The notes: generated from the sequence alone by a model not told the origin. A stretch of DNA of 48,286 nucleotides from Candidatus Zixiibacteriota bacterium (GCA_020344055.1 CP070813.1:922696-970981); one strand, 5' to 3'. Counted from the first letter of the stretch, positions 8,464 to 18,429 are shown. Numbers and translations: made by a program.

Positions 8464-9358
8464 TTATTCCCACCAATCCTTTCGCGAAGGCCATGGGATC
8501 GAACTCCACCAGATCATCCGGTTTTTCACCCAGGCCAACATATTTTATGGGGATACCATATCTATCCGACGCCGCCACCAGGACGCCTCCTTTGGCGGTC
8601 CCGTCGAGCTTGGTTACGATAATACCGGTCAATCCCACCGCTTCGTTGAAGAGCCTAACCTGGGAAAGCCCGTTCTGGCCGGTAGTGGCATCCATAACCA
8701 TCAAAATCTCTTGCGGCGCGCCGGGCAACGCCTTGCCCACCACCCTTTTGATCTTTTTGAGCTCCTCCATGAGATTAGTTTTAGTCTGCAGGCGTCCGGC
8801 GGTATCGATAATAACGCAGTCTATTTTGCGGTAGACGGCCGCCGTAACCGCATCGTAGGCGACCGCAGCGGGATCGGCCCCGCTTTTCTGCTTGATGATC
8901 TCGGCGCCGACCCTGTTGGCCCAGAACTCCAGCTGTTCTCCCGCCGCCGCTCTAAACGTATCCGCGGCCGCCATAATTACCTTTTTGCCGGCGGCTATCT
9001 CTTTTTGCGCCATTTTCGCAATGGTGGTGGTCTTGCCGGAACCGTTAACGCCGACCACCAGAATAACATGGGGCGTTTTAACATCATAACCCGGCATGCC
9101 ACCGAACTCGAATTTCCGCGCGATAATTTCAGCCAGCGCCTTAAGCGGGTCATCTGCTTCTCCGGATGATTGCAGTTGTTCAATTATCTCCGACGCCGCT
9201 CCGGAGCCGACGTCGGCGAGAATCAACGCTTCCTCCAATCCCTGCAGAGTTTCATCATCCAGTTTTTTCCCGCGCGCTAAAAGGCTTTTGAAATCAGAAA
9301 CGCTCTCGGATATGGCCTGTCGGGTTTTTTTCAGTCCGGAAAGGAACCTATTAAGCAT
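8456..9358 (-). CDS. ftsY: Signal recognition particle receptor FtsY
   Basis: 300 residues. A short helical N domain (about 1-85) is followed by the SRP-family GTPase domain: G1 GVNGSGKTTT (103-112), the AADTFRAAA insertion motif, G3 DTAGRLQTK and G4 TKLDGTAKGG. The protein lacks the long acidic A domain of E. coli FtsY, as is usual outside gammaproteobacteria. It docks SRP-ribosome complexes at the inner membrane. It lies directly after smc (3-base gap), an order seen in many bacteria. Confidence 0.96.
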   Translation of the reverse strand: MLNRFLSGLKKTRQAISESVSDFKSLLARGKKLDDETLQGLEEALILADVGSGAASEIIEQLQSSGEADDPLKALAEIIARKFEFGGMPGYDVKTPHVILVVGVNGSGKTTTIAKMAQKEIAAGKKVIMAAADTFRAAAGEQLEFWANRVGAEIIKQKSGADPAAVAYDAVTAAVYRKIDCVIIDTAGRLQTKTNLMEELKKIKRVVGKALPGAPQEILMVMDATTGQNGLSQVRLFNEAVGLTGIIVTKLDGTAKGGVLVAASDRYGIPIKYVGLGEKPDDLVEFDPMAFAKGLVGINE

Positions 9359-9361
9359 TCG

Positions 9362-12300
9362 TTAATCGTCGTCTCCGTCGCCGTTGCCGCCGCCAAATTT
9401 GACCGATACCACCTTGGAGACTCCCGGATTTTCCATGGTGACGCCGTAAAGAATATCGGAAGCCTCCATGGTCAGTTTATTATGCGTTATAATTATAAAC
9501 TGCGTATCTTTCGCGAATCCCTTGATCAATTTTAAAAAGCGCAGGAGATTAACGTCATCAAGCGGGGCGTCCACCTCATCGAGGATACAGAAGGGGCTGG
9601 GCTTTACCAGATATATGGCGAACAAAAGAGATATGGCGGTAAGCGCCCTTTCGCCGCCGGATAGTTGCGTTACCGAAAGCAGTTTCTTTCCGCCGGGCCT
9701 GGCCAGTATCCTGATAGGACTCTCCAGGGGCAATGATGGATCCTCCAGCTCCACGTGGGCTTCGCCGTTCTCAAATAGCCTTGAAAAAACATACTGGTAA
9801 TTCTTTTCTATGGCGTCGAAAGTCTTCAGGAACCTCTGTTCGGCGGTGGTGTTTATCCGGTTGATAGCCTCCTTTAACGATGCCTTGGCGTCAAGCAGGT
9901 CTTCCCTCTGACGGATCAGGAAATTATACCTGTCGTTCTCGCGTTCGTAATCCTCTTCCGCCATTAAATTGACCGGTTCCATTCTTTGAAGTTCCCGGCG
10001 GATCCTGTCCGCCCGCTCTTTCAGGAATTCTGTAGTCTGATTTTCCGCAAGCGGCGCCGGTTCGATACGGGATATCCCGAATTCATAATTGATTCTTTCG
10101 GCAATCGATTTTCGGGAAGATTCGAGGTCCATCAATTCCATTTCAAGATCGTGCAGCGAGGATTGCGATTTTTCTCTGGATTTACGTTTTTCAATCAGCT
10201 GTTTTTCGATATCGCCGATCTTGCCTTTCTTCTCCGAGATAATTCCCTCGATCCGTAACAGGTTGTCCCTCGCCTTCGCCCTTTCAACGAAATGAGATTC
10301 CAGGTCGCTTTTTAAATTATCATTTTTCTTGCGGGCGTTATCGATCGCCATTTCGGATTTCTCGATGCCATCGTTATTGGTTTCGATCATTCTCTCGGCT
10401 TCCTGACGGACCTCATTCGCGTGATCTATATCAGATCTTATCTTGTCCGCCAGGCCGTCCAGCTCCACTTTCTTTATCCGTATTTTGGTAAGATTATTTT
10501 CCGCTTCCTTAATTCGTGATTTCAGATTTTCGACGGCCTCCGATAGACTCCTGACCCCGGATTCTTTAGCCGTCAGATTTTGCGCGAAAGCGTTCAGCTC
10601 TTCATCCAGAACGGCGATTTTGTTTTCATATCTTTCGATATCATCTCTCAATACCGACACTTCATTGACGGCGGCGGAATGCTCGTTCTCTTTTTGCCTG
10701 AAATCGAAATTCATCTGGGCCAGTTCGGCCTCGATCTTATTTTTGTCGACGTCGAGTTCGGCGATTTTCTTTCCGCGGTCATCCAGTTCGTCGTGGATTT
10801 TATCTAGCTTTTCTCGCTCTTCGTCGAGACGTCCCTCTTCCTTATTTACCTCGCACGATAGCTCCTCTAACTTATCCTTTATCTCCTGTAAATCGTACCG
10901 TCTCCCCAGAATACCGCCGATCGCCTTGCCCCCCGAAAACATGGCGGAGGGGAGAATCACAAGGCCATCCCTGCTGACGCGCGTATAATATTCCCAGCGC
11001 CCGTTAGCGTTTAAAGCGGCGTTTTCGGTTTCAAAAAGTGCTACCCGTCCGAGCAGCAGCCGTACGGCCGGCTTGTAGTCATCGGGAAAAGTCACAAGAT
11101 CATCAAGGTAGCCTATAAGACCTTCAGAATCATTGGGTCGTTCATCTGGATCGGGCAGATTACCGAGCCTGTCGAGCGCCAGAAATGTGGATCTTCCCGC
11201 GCTATTGGTTTTCAGATATTCAATTGCCGACATAGCGTCGTCATAGGTCTTCACGGGGATTATCTCTCCCATATCTCCCATGGCGGCGTTTACGGCGACC
11301 CTGTATTGTTCAGGGACATCGAGCGCTTCCGCCACCGGCATCATTATGCCCGATGGTTTATCCTGCCATGCCATAATCGCCTTTGCGCCGCTGGAGTAAC
11401 CTTCGCCGGATTCAATCAGCTGTTCAAGCAGATCTCGCCTGGCCTGCAATCCCGTTAATTCCGCCTTTTTAATAGATAGCCTATCGCGCATGAGAGCCGC
11501 CGATTCTGTTCGGCCCGCGAGTTCTTTTTCCGCCGAATCCTGTTTTGATCTCAGGTCGGCAAGCAGGGAGAGCGATTCGTCGTGACTTTTTTCGAGCCTC
11601 AGGATATGGTCATGATTTTCCCGCTTAATGTCATCATAACTCTGCGCGCTTGTTTCAATCTCGGCCATTTTATGAAGCAGCGCTTTTTTCATTTCATCCA
11701 GCGAAGCGCGTTCGGCCTTGAGAGCCGAGATTTTTTCGGAAATCTCATTATATTCAACCTTTTGAGATTCGAGATCGTTTTCGGCTTTTGAATAATCCTC
11801 CATTAAAACCGAGAGGTCATTCTCGGCCGCTTCCGATCGGCCGGAGATCTGAGTTTTCTGGAGTTCGGTGCTGTTTAGTTTTTCGCTTTTTCCGTCAATC
11901 TCTTCCTGTAAATATTCAATACGATTTTGAAGCGCGGATATATCGGATTTCCTTTTCTCGATCTCTTCAATGCTCGAATCCATCCGCTGTTTGTTCAGTT
12001 TGATTTCGCTTTCCACCTCCGCCGCTTTCAGCGACAACCCGGACTCCTCCTTCCTGAATTCGGCGGCCTCAGCCTCCTGCTGCGATAAATTCAGTTTCAA
12101 ATCCTGAATATTTACCTCTAACCTGTCGGATTCCGCGATAGATGATTCGATCTTCAGCTCCAGAGCGCGTTTTTGCTCTTGAAGATTTTTATAGTTTTCC
12201 TGCGAATCGAATAATAAAGAAGCGGCGAGAGCGAGCTCGACATCTATCAGGTCATCCTTTCTTCTGGAATATCTGCGCGCTCTTTTGGCCTGACGACGTA

Positions 12301-12913
12301 GTTGCATTACCTGTTTTTCAATCTCGGCTAAGACATCGCCAAGCCGAAGCAAATCGGCCTCGGTTGCCTGCAGCTTGTTTTCGGCTTCCTTTTTGCGATG
12401 CTTGTATTTGGTGACTCCCGCCGCTTCCTCGAAAAGCGATCTGCGATCCTCGGTCTTATCGGATAGAATGGAATCTATCATCCCCTGCTGTATAACGCTG
12501 TAGGCGTGCGGCCCCATGCCGGTATCGAAGAAGAGCTCCATTATATCCTTCAGACGGCATCTGCTCTTGTTAAGATAATACTCCGACTCTCCCGAACGGA
12601 AGAGACGTCGGGTAATAACGATATCATCATATTCGATCGGAAGGACACCCCGATTGTTTTTTATATGCAGATTGACTTCCGCCATACCGGTGGGCTTGAG
12701 CGTCCGGGTGCCGCTGAATATAACCTCTTCCATCTTCGCGCTCCTGAGTACGCTGGTGCGCTGTTCTCCGAGCGCCCACCTGATGGAATCGAGAATATTG
12801 GATTTGCCGCATCCGTTGGGACCGACGACGCCCGTAATTCCGCCGTTAAATTCCAGAACAGTCTTCTCCGGGAAGGATTTAAATCCCGTTAACTCCAGAC
12901 GAGAAAGTAACAT
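9362..12913 (-). CDS. smc: Chromosome segregation / condensin protein SMC
   Basis: 1183 residues, normal for bacterial SMC. The N-terminal head has Walker A GPNGCGKSN (31-39). Two long heptad-rich coiled coils flank a hinge (about 500-660, containing GYSSGAKAIMAW and MGDMGEIIPVKTYDDAMSAI). The C-terminal head carries the LSGGERALTA signature and the Walker B/D-loop CILDEVDAPLDD. It dimerises at the hinge and, with ScpA/ScpB (not in this window), organises the chromosome. An AAGGAGT site precedes the ATG. The acidic tail ends GGGNGDGDDD. Confidence 0.97.
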   Translation of the reverse strand: MLLSRLELTGFKSFPEKTVLEFNGGITGVVGPNGCGKSNILDSIRWALGEQRTSVLRSAKMEEVIFSGTRTLKPTGMAEVNLHIKNNRGVLPIEYDDIVITRRLFRSGESEYYLNKSRCRLKDIMELFFDTGMGPHAYSVIQQGMIDSILSDKTEDRRSLFEEAAGVTKYKHRKKEAENKLQATEADLLRLGDVLAEIEKQVMQLRRQAKRARRYSRRKDDLIDVELALAASLLFDSQENYKNLQEQKRALELKIESSIAESDRLEVNIQDLKLNLSQQEAEAAEFRKEESGLSLKAAEVESEIKLNKQRMDSSIEEIEKRKSDISALQNRIEYLQEEIDGKSEKLNSTELQKTQISGRSEAAENDLSVLMEDYSKAENDLESQKVEYNEISEKISALKAERASLDEMKKALLHKMAEIETSAQSYDDIKRENHDHILRLEKSHDESLSLLADLRSKQDSAEKELAGRTESAALMRDRLSIKKAELTGLQARRDLLEQLIESGEGYSSGAKAIMAWQDKPSGIMMPVAEALDVPEQYRVAVNAAMGDMGEIIPVKTYDDAMSAIEYLKTNSAGRSTFLALDRLGNLPDPDERPNDSEGLIGYLDDLVTFPDDYKPAVRLLLGRVALFETENAALNANGRWEYYTRVSRDGLVILPSAMFSGGKAIGGILGRRYDLQEIKDKLEELSCEVNKEEGRLDEEREKLDKIHDELDDRGKKIAELDVDKNKIEAELAQMNFDFRQKENEHSAAVNEVSVLRDDIERYENKIAVLDEELNAFAQNLTAKESGVRSLSEAVENLKSRIKEAENNLTKIRIKKVELDGLADKIRSDIDHANEVRQEAERMIETNNDGIEKSEMAIDNARKKNDNLKSDLESHFVERAKARDNLLRIEGIISEKKGKIGDIEKQLIEKRKSREKSQSSLHDLEMELMDLESSRKSIAERINYEFGISRIEPAPLAENQTTEFLKERADRIRRELQRMEPVNLMAEEDYERENDRYNFLIRQREDLLDAKASLKEAINRINTTAEQRFLKTFDAIEKNYQYVFSRLFENGEAHVELEDPSLPLESPIRILARPGGKKLLSVTQLSGGERALTAISLLFAIYLVKPSPFCILDEVDAPLDDVNLLRFLKLIKGFAKDTQFIIITHNKLTMEASDILYGVTMENPGVSKVVSVKFGGGNGDGDDD

Positions 12914-12923
12914 TCAGACTCCT

Positions 12924-13475
12924 TCAAGTTTTAAAATTACCCAGAATATCGGCCATGGCACGATACGATACCCTGGGTGCCGCCTCGGCGGACGGTACCC
13001 CCAGGATAAAATTATAATAGGGCAAACCCACACCTTTGTCAAACGCGGTTCTTACAACGGCGCCGGCTTTCAAGGCGACGACGGCGTTGAAAAAATTGGG
13101 CTCCGTATCCATGTCTATGGCGACCGCCAATCCCCCCTCGGCGATTCGCTCTATAAAATTCTTTTTGGGCAAAGAAAATCTATCGAGATCGTAAGCCAGT
13201 GGTTTTATAACGATAAATTTCTTGATGATCTCGTGAGACTGGGGATCTATATTGGATGTCAGCAGAATCTTTATATTTCTATCGGAAAATGTTTCAGCCA
13301 GGGCCGGGAGAACGTCGGCCGCAGGTTTTATTAAATCCAGCTTCGACGGCATACATACGAGGCAACCCTGCAGGTCACGGGACAGCTCGCTGAAATTGAC
13401 CTGACCGTATTCGGGCCTTAACCTGTACTTCATGTTCAAAAATCGTTCGGCTAATGAACTAACCTTTACCGCCAC
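12924..13475 (-). CDS. Conserved hypothetical protein between rodZ and smc
   Basis: 183 residues from a GTG that directly abuts the rodZ stop (TGAGTG). I do not recognise a named family with certainty. It has no signal peptide or membrane segment. It starts with a basic LAERFLNMKYRLRPEYGQ stretch, then alternating strand/helix blocks (GCLVCMPSKLDLI, NIKILLTSNIDP) and a late AVAIDMDTEPNFFNAVVALKAGA block. The pattern resembles the N-terminal Rossmann half of GT9 glycosyltransferases, or the small proteins of that fold found in Bacteroidota next to envelope genes. That fold is only inferred. The tight fit in the rodZ-smc run suggests cotranscription. Confidence 0.75.
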   Translation of the reverse strand: MAVKVSSLAERFLNMKYRLRPEYGQVNFSELSRDLQGCLVCMPSKLDLIKPAADVLPALAETFSDRNIKILLTSNIDPQSHEIIKKFIVIKPLAYDLDRFSLPKKNFIERIAEGGLAVAIDMDTEPNFFNAVVALKAGAVVRTAFDKGVGLPYYNFILGVPSAEAAPRVSYRAMADILGNFKT

Positions 13476-14213
13476 TCAGCGATCCTCCCGTTTTGCAATC
13501 GAATAATTTTCCAATTTTCCACCGCCCGAGCCGATCACCGTATCTTTTTGACCATTGACAAAACCGATTACGCCAACGTTTCTGGATAAATTCAAAACGA
13601 AACCTTTTTCCGACGACAATACTTTTCTTTCATTTCCGGCTAAAATCCCGTCAAATAATGTGTCGCCAGCGGATAAAATTAGAACATCCACGCTGTCACT
13701 GGCCACCAGCACCAGATTTTGCCTGAGATTACCCGGGCTGTAGAAAGCCGGCCGTTCCCAGGGCCTGCTCCAGTTGATCTTATCCCGGATCTTGGTAGCC
13801 TCGGCAGGGATTACTTCCGTAATCCCGGTATCCGGCGACGTCTTTTCTCTCGTCTTAACCGTGAAGTAAATAACGGCGATGATGATAACGGCTATTAAAA
13901 GCACCAGCAGAAGTTTATAATCGCGGCGTTTCTTTATTTCACCATGAAACTCTATTCTGCGTTCGCCCTGATCGTCATGGCCCGGTTCACCGTTAATAAT
14001 TTTATAAAGCTCCTTTACATCCAGATTAAGGGCCTCGGCGCAGGTTTTGACAAAGGGCTTGAGGTAAACCTGTCCCGGGAGGAGATCCCTTCTGCCGGAT
14101 TCGAGCGCCTCAATAAATTTGGCGTTCAATCGCGTAACCGACGACAGCTGCTCAATCGTCATTCCCCGGGCTTCGCGGGCTTCGCGGAGTTTTTCGCCTA
14201 AAGACTCAGGCAG
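13476..14213 (-). CDS. rodZ: RodZ-like HTH / transmembrane cytoskeletal protein
   Basis: 245 residues if translation begins at CTG 14213. GGAGG lies seven bases upstream, and the added residues PESLGEKLREAREARG restore helix 1 of the HTH_25 domain. The first in-frame ATG (14162) would cut the domain in the middle. The HTH continues MTIEQLSSVTRLNAKFIEAL and VYLKPFVKTCAEAL. A basic stretch precedes one membrane helix (about 104-124, LLLVLLIAVIIIAVIYFTV). The periplasmic part ends with a DUF4115-like beta domain (LVASDSVDVLIL). RodZ links MreB filaments to the wall synthesis complex. The gene overlaps the end of maf by 16 bases. Confidence 0.85.
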   Translation of the reverse strand: MPESLGEKLREAREARGMTIEQLSSVTRLNAKFIEALESGRRDLLPGQVYLKPFVKTCAEALNLDVKELYKIINGEPGHDDQGERRIEFHGEIKKRRDYKLLLVLLIAVIIIAVIYFTVKTREKTSPDTGITEVIPAEATKIRDKINWSRPWERPAFYSPGNLRQNLVLVASDSVDVLILSAGDTLFDGILAGNERKVLSSEKGFVLNLSRNVGVIGFVNGQKDTVIGSGGGKLENYSIAKREDR

Positions 14214-14773
14214 GAGCGCACCTCCGTATACATTTTTTTAAAAAGCTTGGACGGGAAACCGATCACCGTATCAATTTCACCGGCATAACTTTTAACCAGA
14301 AAGGAACCCATGCCCTGTATGCCATAAGAACCGGCCTTATCCAGCGGCTCGCCGGAACTTACATATTCGGACACCTGTGTTTCGGATAACTCGTTAAAAG
14401 TGACGTCGGTTCTGTCAAAACCCGACCGCCTGATTTTTTCGTTCATCACCATAACGGTGATTCCGGTAAAAACAGTATGCGCCTTGCCGGATAATTTTAG
14501 CAGCATCTCGAAAGCCTCTTTTTCCGATTCCGGTTTTCCCAGGATTACCCCATCCAGTACCACAGCGGTATCGGCGCCCACGACCATGTCATCAGGGTAA
14601 CCCACCGCCACTTTTTCAGCTTTATTGCCCGAGAGACGTATAACGTGACCGGCCGGCGTTTCACCGGGGATAATATCCTCGACCACGTCGGCAACCGCTA
14701 TTTCAAAATCGAAACCCATTTCAGTCAGAATTTTCCTTCTTCTCGGCGATCCCGAAGCCAGGACTATCTTCAT
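14198..14773 (-). CDS. maf: Maf-like nucleoside triphosphate pyrophosphatase
   Basis: Motifs of the Maf/ITPase fold: IVLASGSPRRRKIL at the N-terminus, GADTAVVLDG (active-site acidic motif), GKPESEKEAFEMLLKLSGKAHTV, and GSYGIQGMGSFLV followed by VIGFPSKL near the C-terminus. Family members hydrolyse dTTP/UTP or modified pyrimidine triphosphates. The chosen start (14773, MKIVLASGSPRR) fits the family and has AAGGAA upstream. An ATG at 14791, overlapping the dtd stop, is in frame and would add six residues. Its 3' end overlaps rodZ. Confidence 0.94.
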   Translation of the reverse strand: MKIVLASGSPRRRKILTEMGFDFEIAVADVVEDIIPGETPAGHVIRLSGNKAEKVAVGYPDDMVVGADTAVVLDGVILGKPESEKEAFEMLLKLSGKAHTVFTGITVMVMNEKIRRSGFDRTDVTFNELSETQVSEYVSSGEPLDKAGSYGIQGMGSFLVKSYAGEIDTVIGFPSKLFKKMYTEVRSCLSL

Positions 14774-14787
14774 ACAAACAGTTTCCT

Positions 14788-15225
14788 TCATCCCTCTAAT
14801 ACGAATGTGACCGGTCCATCGTTCAAAAGCCGGACTCTCATTTTGGCTCCGAATTCACCGGTTTTTACGTTCAATCCACTTTTTTCAAGCTCCTTCACAA
14901 AATAGTCAAACAATTCCCTGGCCTCATGGGGCTCCATGGCCGACGAAAAACTGGGGCGTCTGCCTCTGGAAATGTCGGCGGATAGGGTAAACTGGCTCAC
15001 GGCAAGTACCTGGCCTCCGATATCTTTTACCGACAGGTTCATTTTCCCGGCTTGGTCCTCGAATATCCTGAGTCCCAGACATCTATCAGCCAAATACTCG
15101 GCGTTTTTCCGCGAATCTCCCGCATCGGCGCCCACCAGAAGTAAGAGTCCTTTCCCGATGGCCCCGATTGTCGCGCCGGAAACCTCAACCGAAGCCTCCG
15201 AAACCCGCTGCAACACCGCTTTCAC
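14788..15225 (-). CDS. dtd: D-aminoacyl-tRNA deacylase
   Basis: 145 residues with the DTD hallmarks: MKAVLQRVSEASVEV start, LLLLVGADAGDS, SQFTLSADISRGRRPSF (active-site SQFTL) and the C-terminal NDGPVTFVLE, the cross-subunit GP motif. The enzyme removes D-amino acids and glycine from mischarged tRNAs. It starts at GTG with GGAGG four bases upstream. It is the first of the dtd-maf-rodZ group behind a candidate promoter. Confidence 0.96.
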   Translation of the reverse strand: MKAVLQRVSEASVEVSGATIGAIGKGLLLLVGADAGDSRKNAEYLADRCLGLRIFEDQAGKMNLSVKDIGGQVLAVSQFTLSADISRGRRPSFSSAMEPHEARELFDYFVKELEKSGLNVKTGEFGAKMRVRLLNDGPVTFVLEG

Positions 15226-15248
15226 TTCGCCTCCAATCGGCAGGTAAG

Positions 15249-15275
15249 CTTATAATAGATGTTCGAATCAGTCAA
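15249..15275 (-). promoter_or_regulatory. Candidate promoter for dtd-maf-rodZ-smc-ftsY-yjbQ
   Basis: TTGACT (15270-15275) and TATAAG (15249-15254) are separated by 15 bases, upstream of the dtd ribosome site and downstream of a terminator-like region. The spacer is short, so this is tentative. Confidence 0.4.
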
Positions 15276-15276
15276 T

Positions 15277-15335
15277 AAAAAAGCGGGATTCCGGTAATTT
15301 TCAGCCGCCTTCGGTTTTCAGCCGAACCGGGTAAA
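15277..15335 (-). terminator. Terminator-like region after the TPR lipoprotein gene
   Basis: The minus strand has TTCGG/CCGAA pairing around CTGAAAA, a second GCGG...CCGC pairing, and then six T. The element CGGCTGAAAA occurs twice. The stems are short, so termination is moderately likely. Confidence 0.45.
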
Positions 15336-15342
15336 AAGAAGG

Positions 15343-15720
15343 TTACTCTTGTTTGAGGGAATCCTCAAATGTCGACATAATATCGCCATCGTGGGCGGCG
15401 ACTTCACGTAAAACCAATGCGTCGTCCGCCAGATCGCAGTTGGGATATTCCGAGAGCAAAGCGTCGAACGCCTCTACCGCGCGTTTATTATCCTTAATAT
15501 TCTCCAGAAGGATCAAGCCCTTCATAAAAACAGCCTTATACCGAAGCTCGCTTTCAGGATATTTCTCGATAATCAGGTTGTATTTTTTAAGGGCCTCGTT
15601 GAATTCCTGCCTGCCCTCGTGCTCCTGCGCCTGCACAAAAAGGTCGTTATCGGACGGTAATTTGGAGCCGCAGGAGATCATAAATAATAGCGCGCAAAGA
15701 ATAGCCGGATATAATTTCAA
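15343..15720 (-). CDS. Small TPR-type lipoprotein (BamD-like repeats)
   Basis: 125 residues from TTG 15720, which has GGGAGG five bases upstream and yields a compact lipoprotein signal KLYPAILCALLFMISC with the lipobox cysteine. The frame is open to 15783, but earlier starts put a long charged tail before the signal. The mature part has two to three tetratricopeptide-like helices (FVQAQEHEGRQEFNEALKKYNLII, ELRYKAVFMKGLILLE, AVEAFDALLSEYPN), as in BamD/YbgF-type envelope scaffolds, but it is much shorter than BamD. It is predicted to sit on an outer-membrane leaflet facing the periplasm. Its function is unknown. Confidence 0.8.
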   Translation of the reverse strand: MKLYPAILCALLFMISCGSKLPSDNDLFVQAQEHEGRQEFNEALKKYNLIIEKYPESELRYKAVFMKGLILLENIKDNKRAVEAFDALLSEYPNCDLADDALVLREVAAHDGDIMSTFEDSLKQE

Positions 15721-15779
15721 TTTTCCCTCCCTTGACATATAACGCATGTCGGCAACAATAATTATTATTTTACCGGATG

Positions 15780-18410
15780 TCAAGAATTAGAAACGGCAGT
15801 TTTTTCTCTGGGTTTCGGCTCGAATGCCAGGTTTTCGTTTTTGAAATCGATGGCAATATCATCGCCCGGTTTGAATTCTCCGGCCAGTATGCCGTTGGCG
15901 ATTCTGTTGGTAATCAACCTGTTGAGCAACCGTTTGATAGGCCGGGCCCCGAATTGCGGATCGAAACCCTGCTCCGCCAGATAGAGAGCGGCTTTTTCCG
16001 ACAACCGGGCCGTTAAATTCCTCGGTACAAGATGCCTTATGATCTTGTTGAATTCCAATTTCACGATCCCCGCGATCTCGGTCTGCGTCAAAGGCTTAAA
16101 CACGACTATCTCGTCTATGCGGTTAAGGAATTCGGGCCTGAGAGACCTTCGCAGCAGGTTTAAAACATCGGATTTCATGGATTCGTATATTTCGCCGGGG
16201 CCCGAATCGACCATGTTGTCGTACTTGGACATAATTATATCCGAACCCAGGTTGGAGGTCATGATAAGTATGCTGTTTTTGAAATCGACGGTTCTACCCT
16301 TGTTGTCGGTGAGCCGACCGTCATCGAGAATTTGCAGAAGAACATTGAATACCTCCGGATGCGCCTTTTCGATTTCATCGAGCAATATCACCGAATAAGG
16401 ATGACGCCGGACAGCCTCTGTCAGCTGCCCTCCTTCATCGTAACCAACATAACCGGGAGGGGCGCCGATCAACCTGGAGACGGAGAACTTCTCCATATAT
16501 TCCGACATGTCTATTCTGATCATATAATCCTCGGAACCGAAGAGGAATTCGGCCAGGGTTTTGGCCAGCTCGGTCTTCCCTACGCCGGTGGGGCCGAGGA
16601 AAATAAACGAGCCATCGGGCTTTCCGGGATCGGATAGACCGGCCCGGGCGGACCTGATTACTTGACTGACCAGTCGGACAGCTTCATCTTGACCGACCAC
16701 CCGCTCATGTAAATAATCCTCCAGCCTGAGCAGCTTTTCCGATTCCGTTTCGGTCAGCCTCGTTACCGGTATCCCGGTCCATTTTGAAACCGTTTCGGCG
16801 ATATCGTCCTCGTCAATCTCCTCTTTGAGCATCTTAAGGCCGCTCTGCAGCTCAACCAGGGCTTTGGATTTCTGTTCGATCATCTTTTCGATAGAGGCAG
16901 ATTCGCTGTATCTCAGACGAGCCGCTTTTTCATAGTTGCCCTCGCGCATGGCGATCTCTATCTCGTGCTTGACCTGCTCCAGCCTTTCCTTCAGATTTTT
17001 TATGTCGGTCACGTATCCTTTTTCCTTATTCCAGTGTTCCCGCAATCGATCGCATTCTTCATATAATATTTTGAGCTCGGATTCTATCGGCTTTATCCTT
17101 TCCCTGGCGTCTTTCTCCCTGGCCACGCCCTCTTTTTCCACTTCCAGCTGGCGGATCTGTTTTTCGATGGAATCGAGCTCCTCGGGCATGGAGTCTATCT
17201 CCAGCCGGACGTTGGCTGCCGTCTCGTCTATTAAATCAATCGCCTTATCGGGAAGGAAGCGGTCGGATATATATCTTTCGGAAAGCTGCGCGGCCGCCAC
17301 AATGGCGCTGTCGGTGATTCTGACACCGTGATGAATTTCATACCGGTCTTTCAAACCCCTCAATATCGAGACCGTATCTTCGATGGAGGGCTCCTCGATA
17401 AGGATCGGGGCCAATCGTCTTTCGAAGGCGGCGTCTTTTTCGATATTTTTTCTGTATTCGTCGATGGTGGTCGCGCCGATAACGTGCAGCTCGCCCCTCG
17501 CCAGCGCCGGTTTCAGCATGTTGGAAGCGTCGAGTGAACCCTCCACCGCGCCGGCGCCCACCAGGGTGTGAAGCTCGTCGATGAATAGAATTATCCCGCC
17601 TTCCGATTTTTCCACCTCTTTAATGATGGCCTTCAATCTTTCCTCGAACTCGCCCCTGAACTTGGAGCCGGCCACCAGCGAACCGAGGTCAAGAGCCACG
17701 ATCTTTTTGGTCTTCAACGATTCCGGCACGTCGCCCTGGGTTATTTTCAATGCCAGCCCTTCGGCGATGGCGGTCTTCCCCACACCCGGTTCCCCGATCA
17801 ACACCGGATTGTTCTTAGTGCGGCGTGATAAAACCTTCAAGACTCTTCTGATCTCCTCATCGCGCCCGATAACCGGATCAAGCTTCCCTTTTCCGGCGAG
17901 ATCGGTGAGATTCCTCGAATACTTTTCAAGGACCTTGTATTTTGATTCGGGGTGATCGTCGGTTACAGGCTGATTGCCCCTGATTTTCTGCATTATGGAA
18001 TATATTTTATCTTTAGTGACTCCCGATTCGGCCAGAAGCTGCGATGCCGGATCCGACTTCACCTCGATCAAGCCGATCAGGAGATGTTCAACAGAGATAA
18101 ATTCATCCTTGAGTCTTCCGGCCTCCTCAAAGGCGATCCGCAATGCCCGGTCGAGATCGGGCGACATGTAAAGCCTGTTGGAGCCCGATACCCCGGGTAA
18201 GGAATCCAGTTTGCTGTCGAGGTTGCTTTCTAATTCGGCTACATTCACACCGGCTTCGACGAGAATATCGCGAACTATACTCTCATGATTGGAGATAAGG
18301 CCTCTTAGCAGGTGCAATCCGCCGATCTCGGCGTGATTCCTGGATTCGGCCAGTTGCTGGGCATATTCCAACGCTTCCCTTGAATTCTGTGTCAATTTAT
18401 CAAAACGCAT
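15780..18410 (-). CDS. clpB: ATP-dependent disaggregase ClpB
   Basis: 876 residues. Two Clp N-terminal repeats span 1-145. AAA+ module 1 has GEPGVGKTA (206-214). A coiled-coil M domain follows (about 395-530, with [20 protein letters not shown]). AAA+ module 2 has GPTGVGKTE and [14 protein letters not shown]. The M domain and lack of an IGF/L ClpP-docking loop favour ClpB over ClpC/ClpA. It extracts proteins from aggregates together with DnaK. It follows dnaJ by 19 bases and ends the chaperone cluster. Confidence 0.95.
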   Translation of the reverse strand: MRFDKLTQNSREALEYAQQLAESRNHAEIGGLHLLRGLISNHESIVRDILVEAGVNVAELESNLDSKLDSLPGVSGSNRLYMSPDLDRALRIAFEEAGRLKDEFISVEHLLIGLIEVKSDPASQLLAESGVTKDKIYSIMQKIRGNQPVTDDHPESKYKVLEKYSRNLTDLAGKGKLDPVIGRDEEIRRVLKVLSRRTKNNPVLIGEPGVGKTAIAEGLALKITQGDVPESLKTKKIVALDLGSLVAGSKFRGEFEERLKAIIKEVEKSEGGIILFIDELHTLVGAGAVEGSLDASNMLKPALARGELHVIGATTIDEYRKNIEKDAAFERRLAPILIEEPSIEDTVSILRGLKDRYEIHHGVRITDSAIVAAAQLSERYISDRFLPDKAIDLIDETAANVRLEIDSMPEELDSIEKQIRQLEVEKEGVAREKDARERIKPIESELKILYEECDRLREHWNKEKGYVTDIKNLKERLEQVKHEIEIAMREGNYEKAARLRYSESASIEKMIEQKSKALVELQSGLKMLKEEIDEDDIAETVSKWTGIPVTRLTETESEKLLRLEDYLHERVVGQDEAVRLVSQVIRSARAGLSDPGKPDGSFIFLGPTGVGKTELAKTLAEFLFGSEDYMIRIDMSEYMEKFSVSRLIGAPPGYVGYDEGGQLTEAVRRHPYSVILLDEIEKAHPEVFNVLLQILDDGRLTDNKGRTVDFKNSILIMTSNLGSDIIMSKYDNMVDSGPGEIYESMKSDVLNLLRRSLRPEFLNRIDEIVVFKPLTQTEIAGIVKLEFNKIIRHLVPRNLTARLSEKAALYLAEQGFDPQFGARPIKRLLNRLITNRIANGILAGEFKPGDDIAIDFKNENLAFEPKPREKTAVSNS

Positions 18411-18429
18411 TTATATCACCGACTTTCTT

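Noticed and set aside
10443..10988. 181-residue rightward open frame, serine rich
   Set aside because: Antisense to the coiled coil of smc; the serine richness reflects reversed Glu/Lys codons.
12654..13334. 226-residue rightward open frame
   Set aside because: Antisense to the smc start and the hypothetical gene; no motif or ribosome site.
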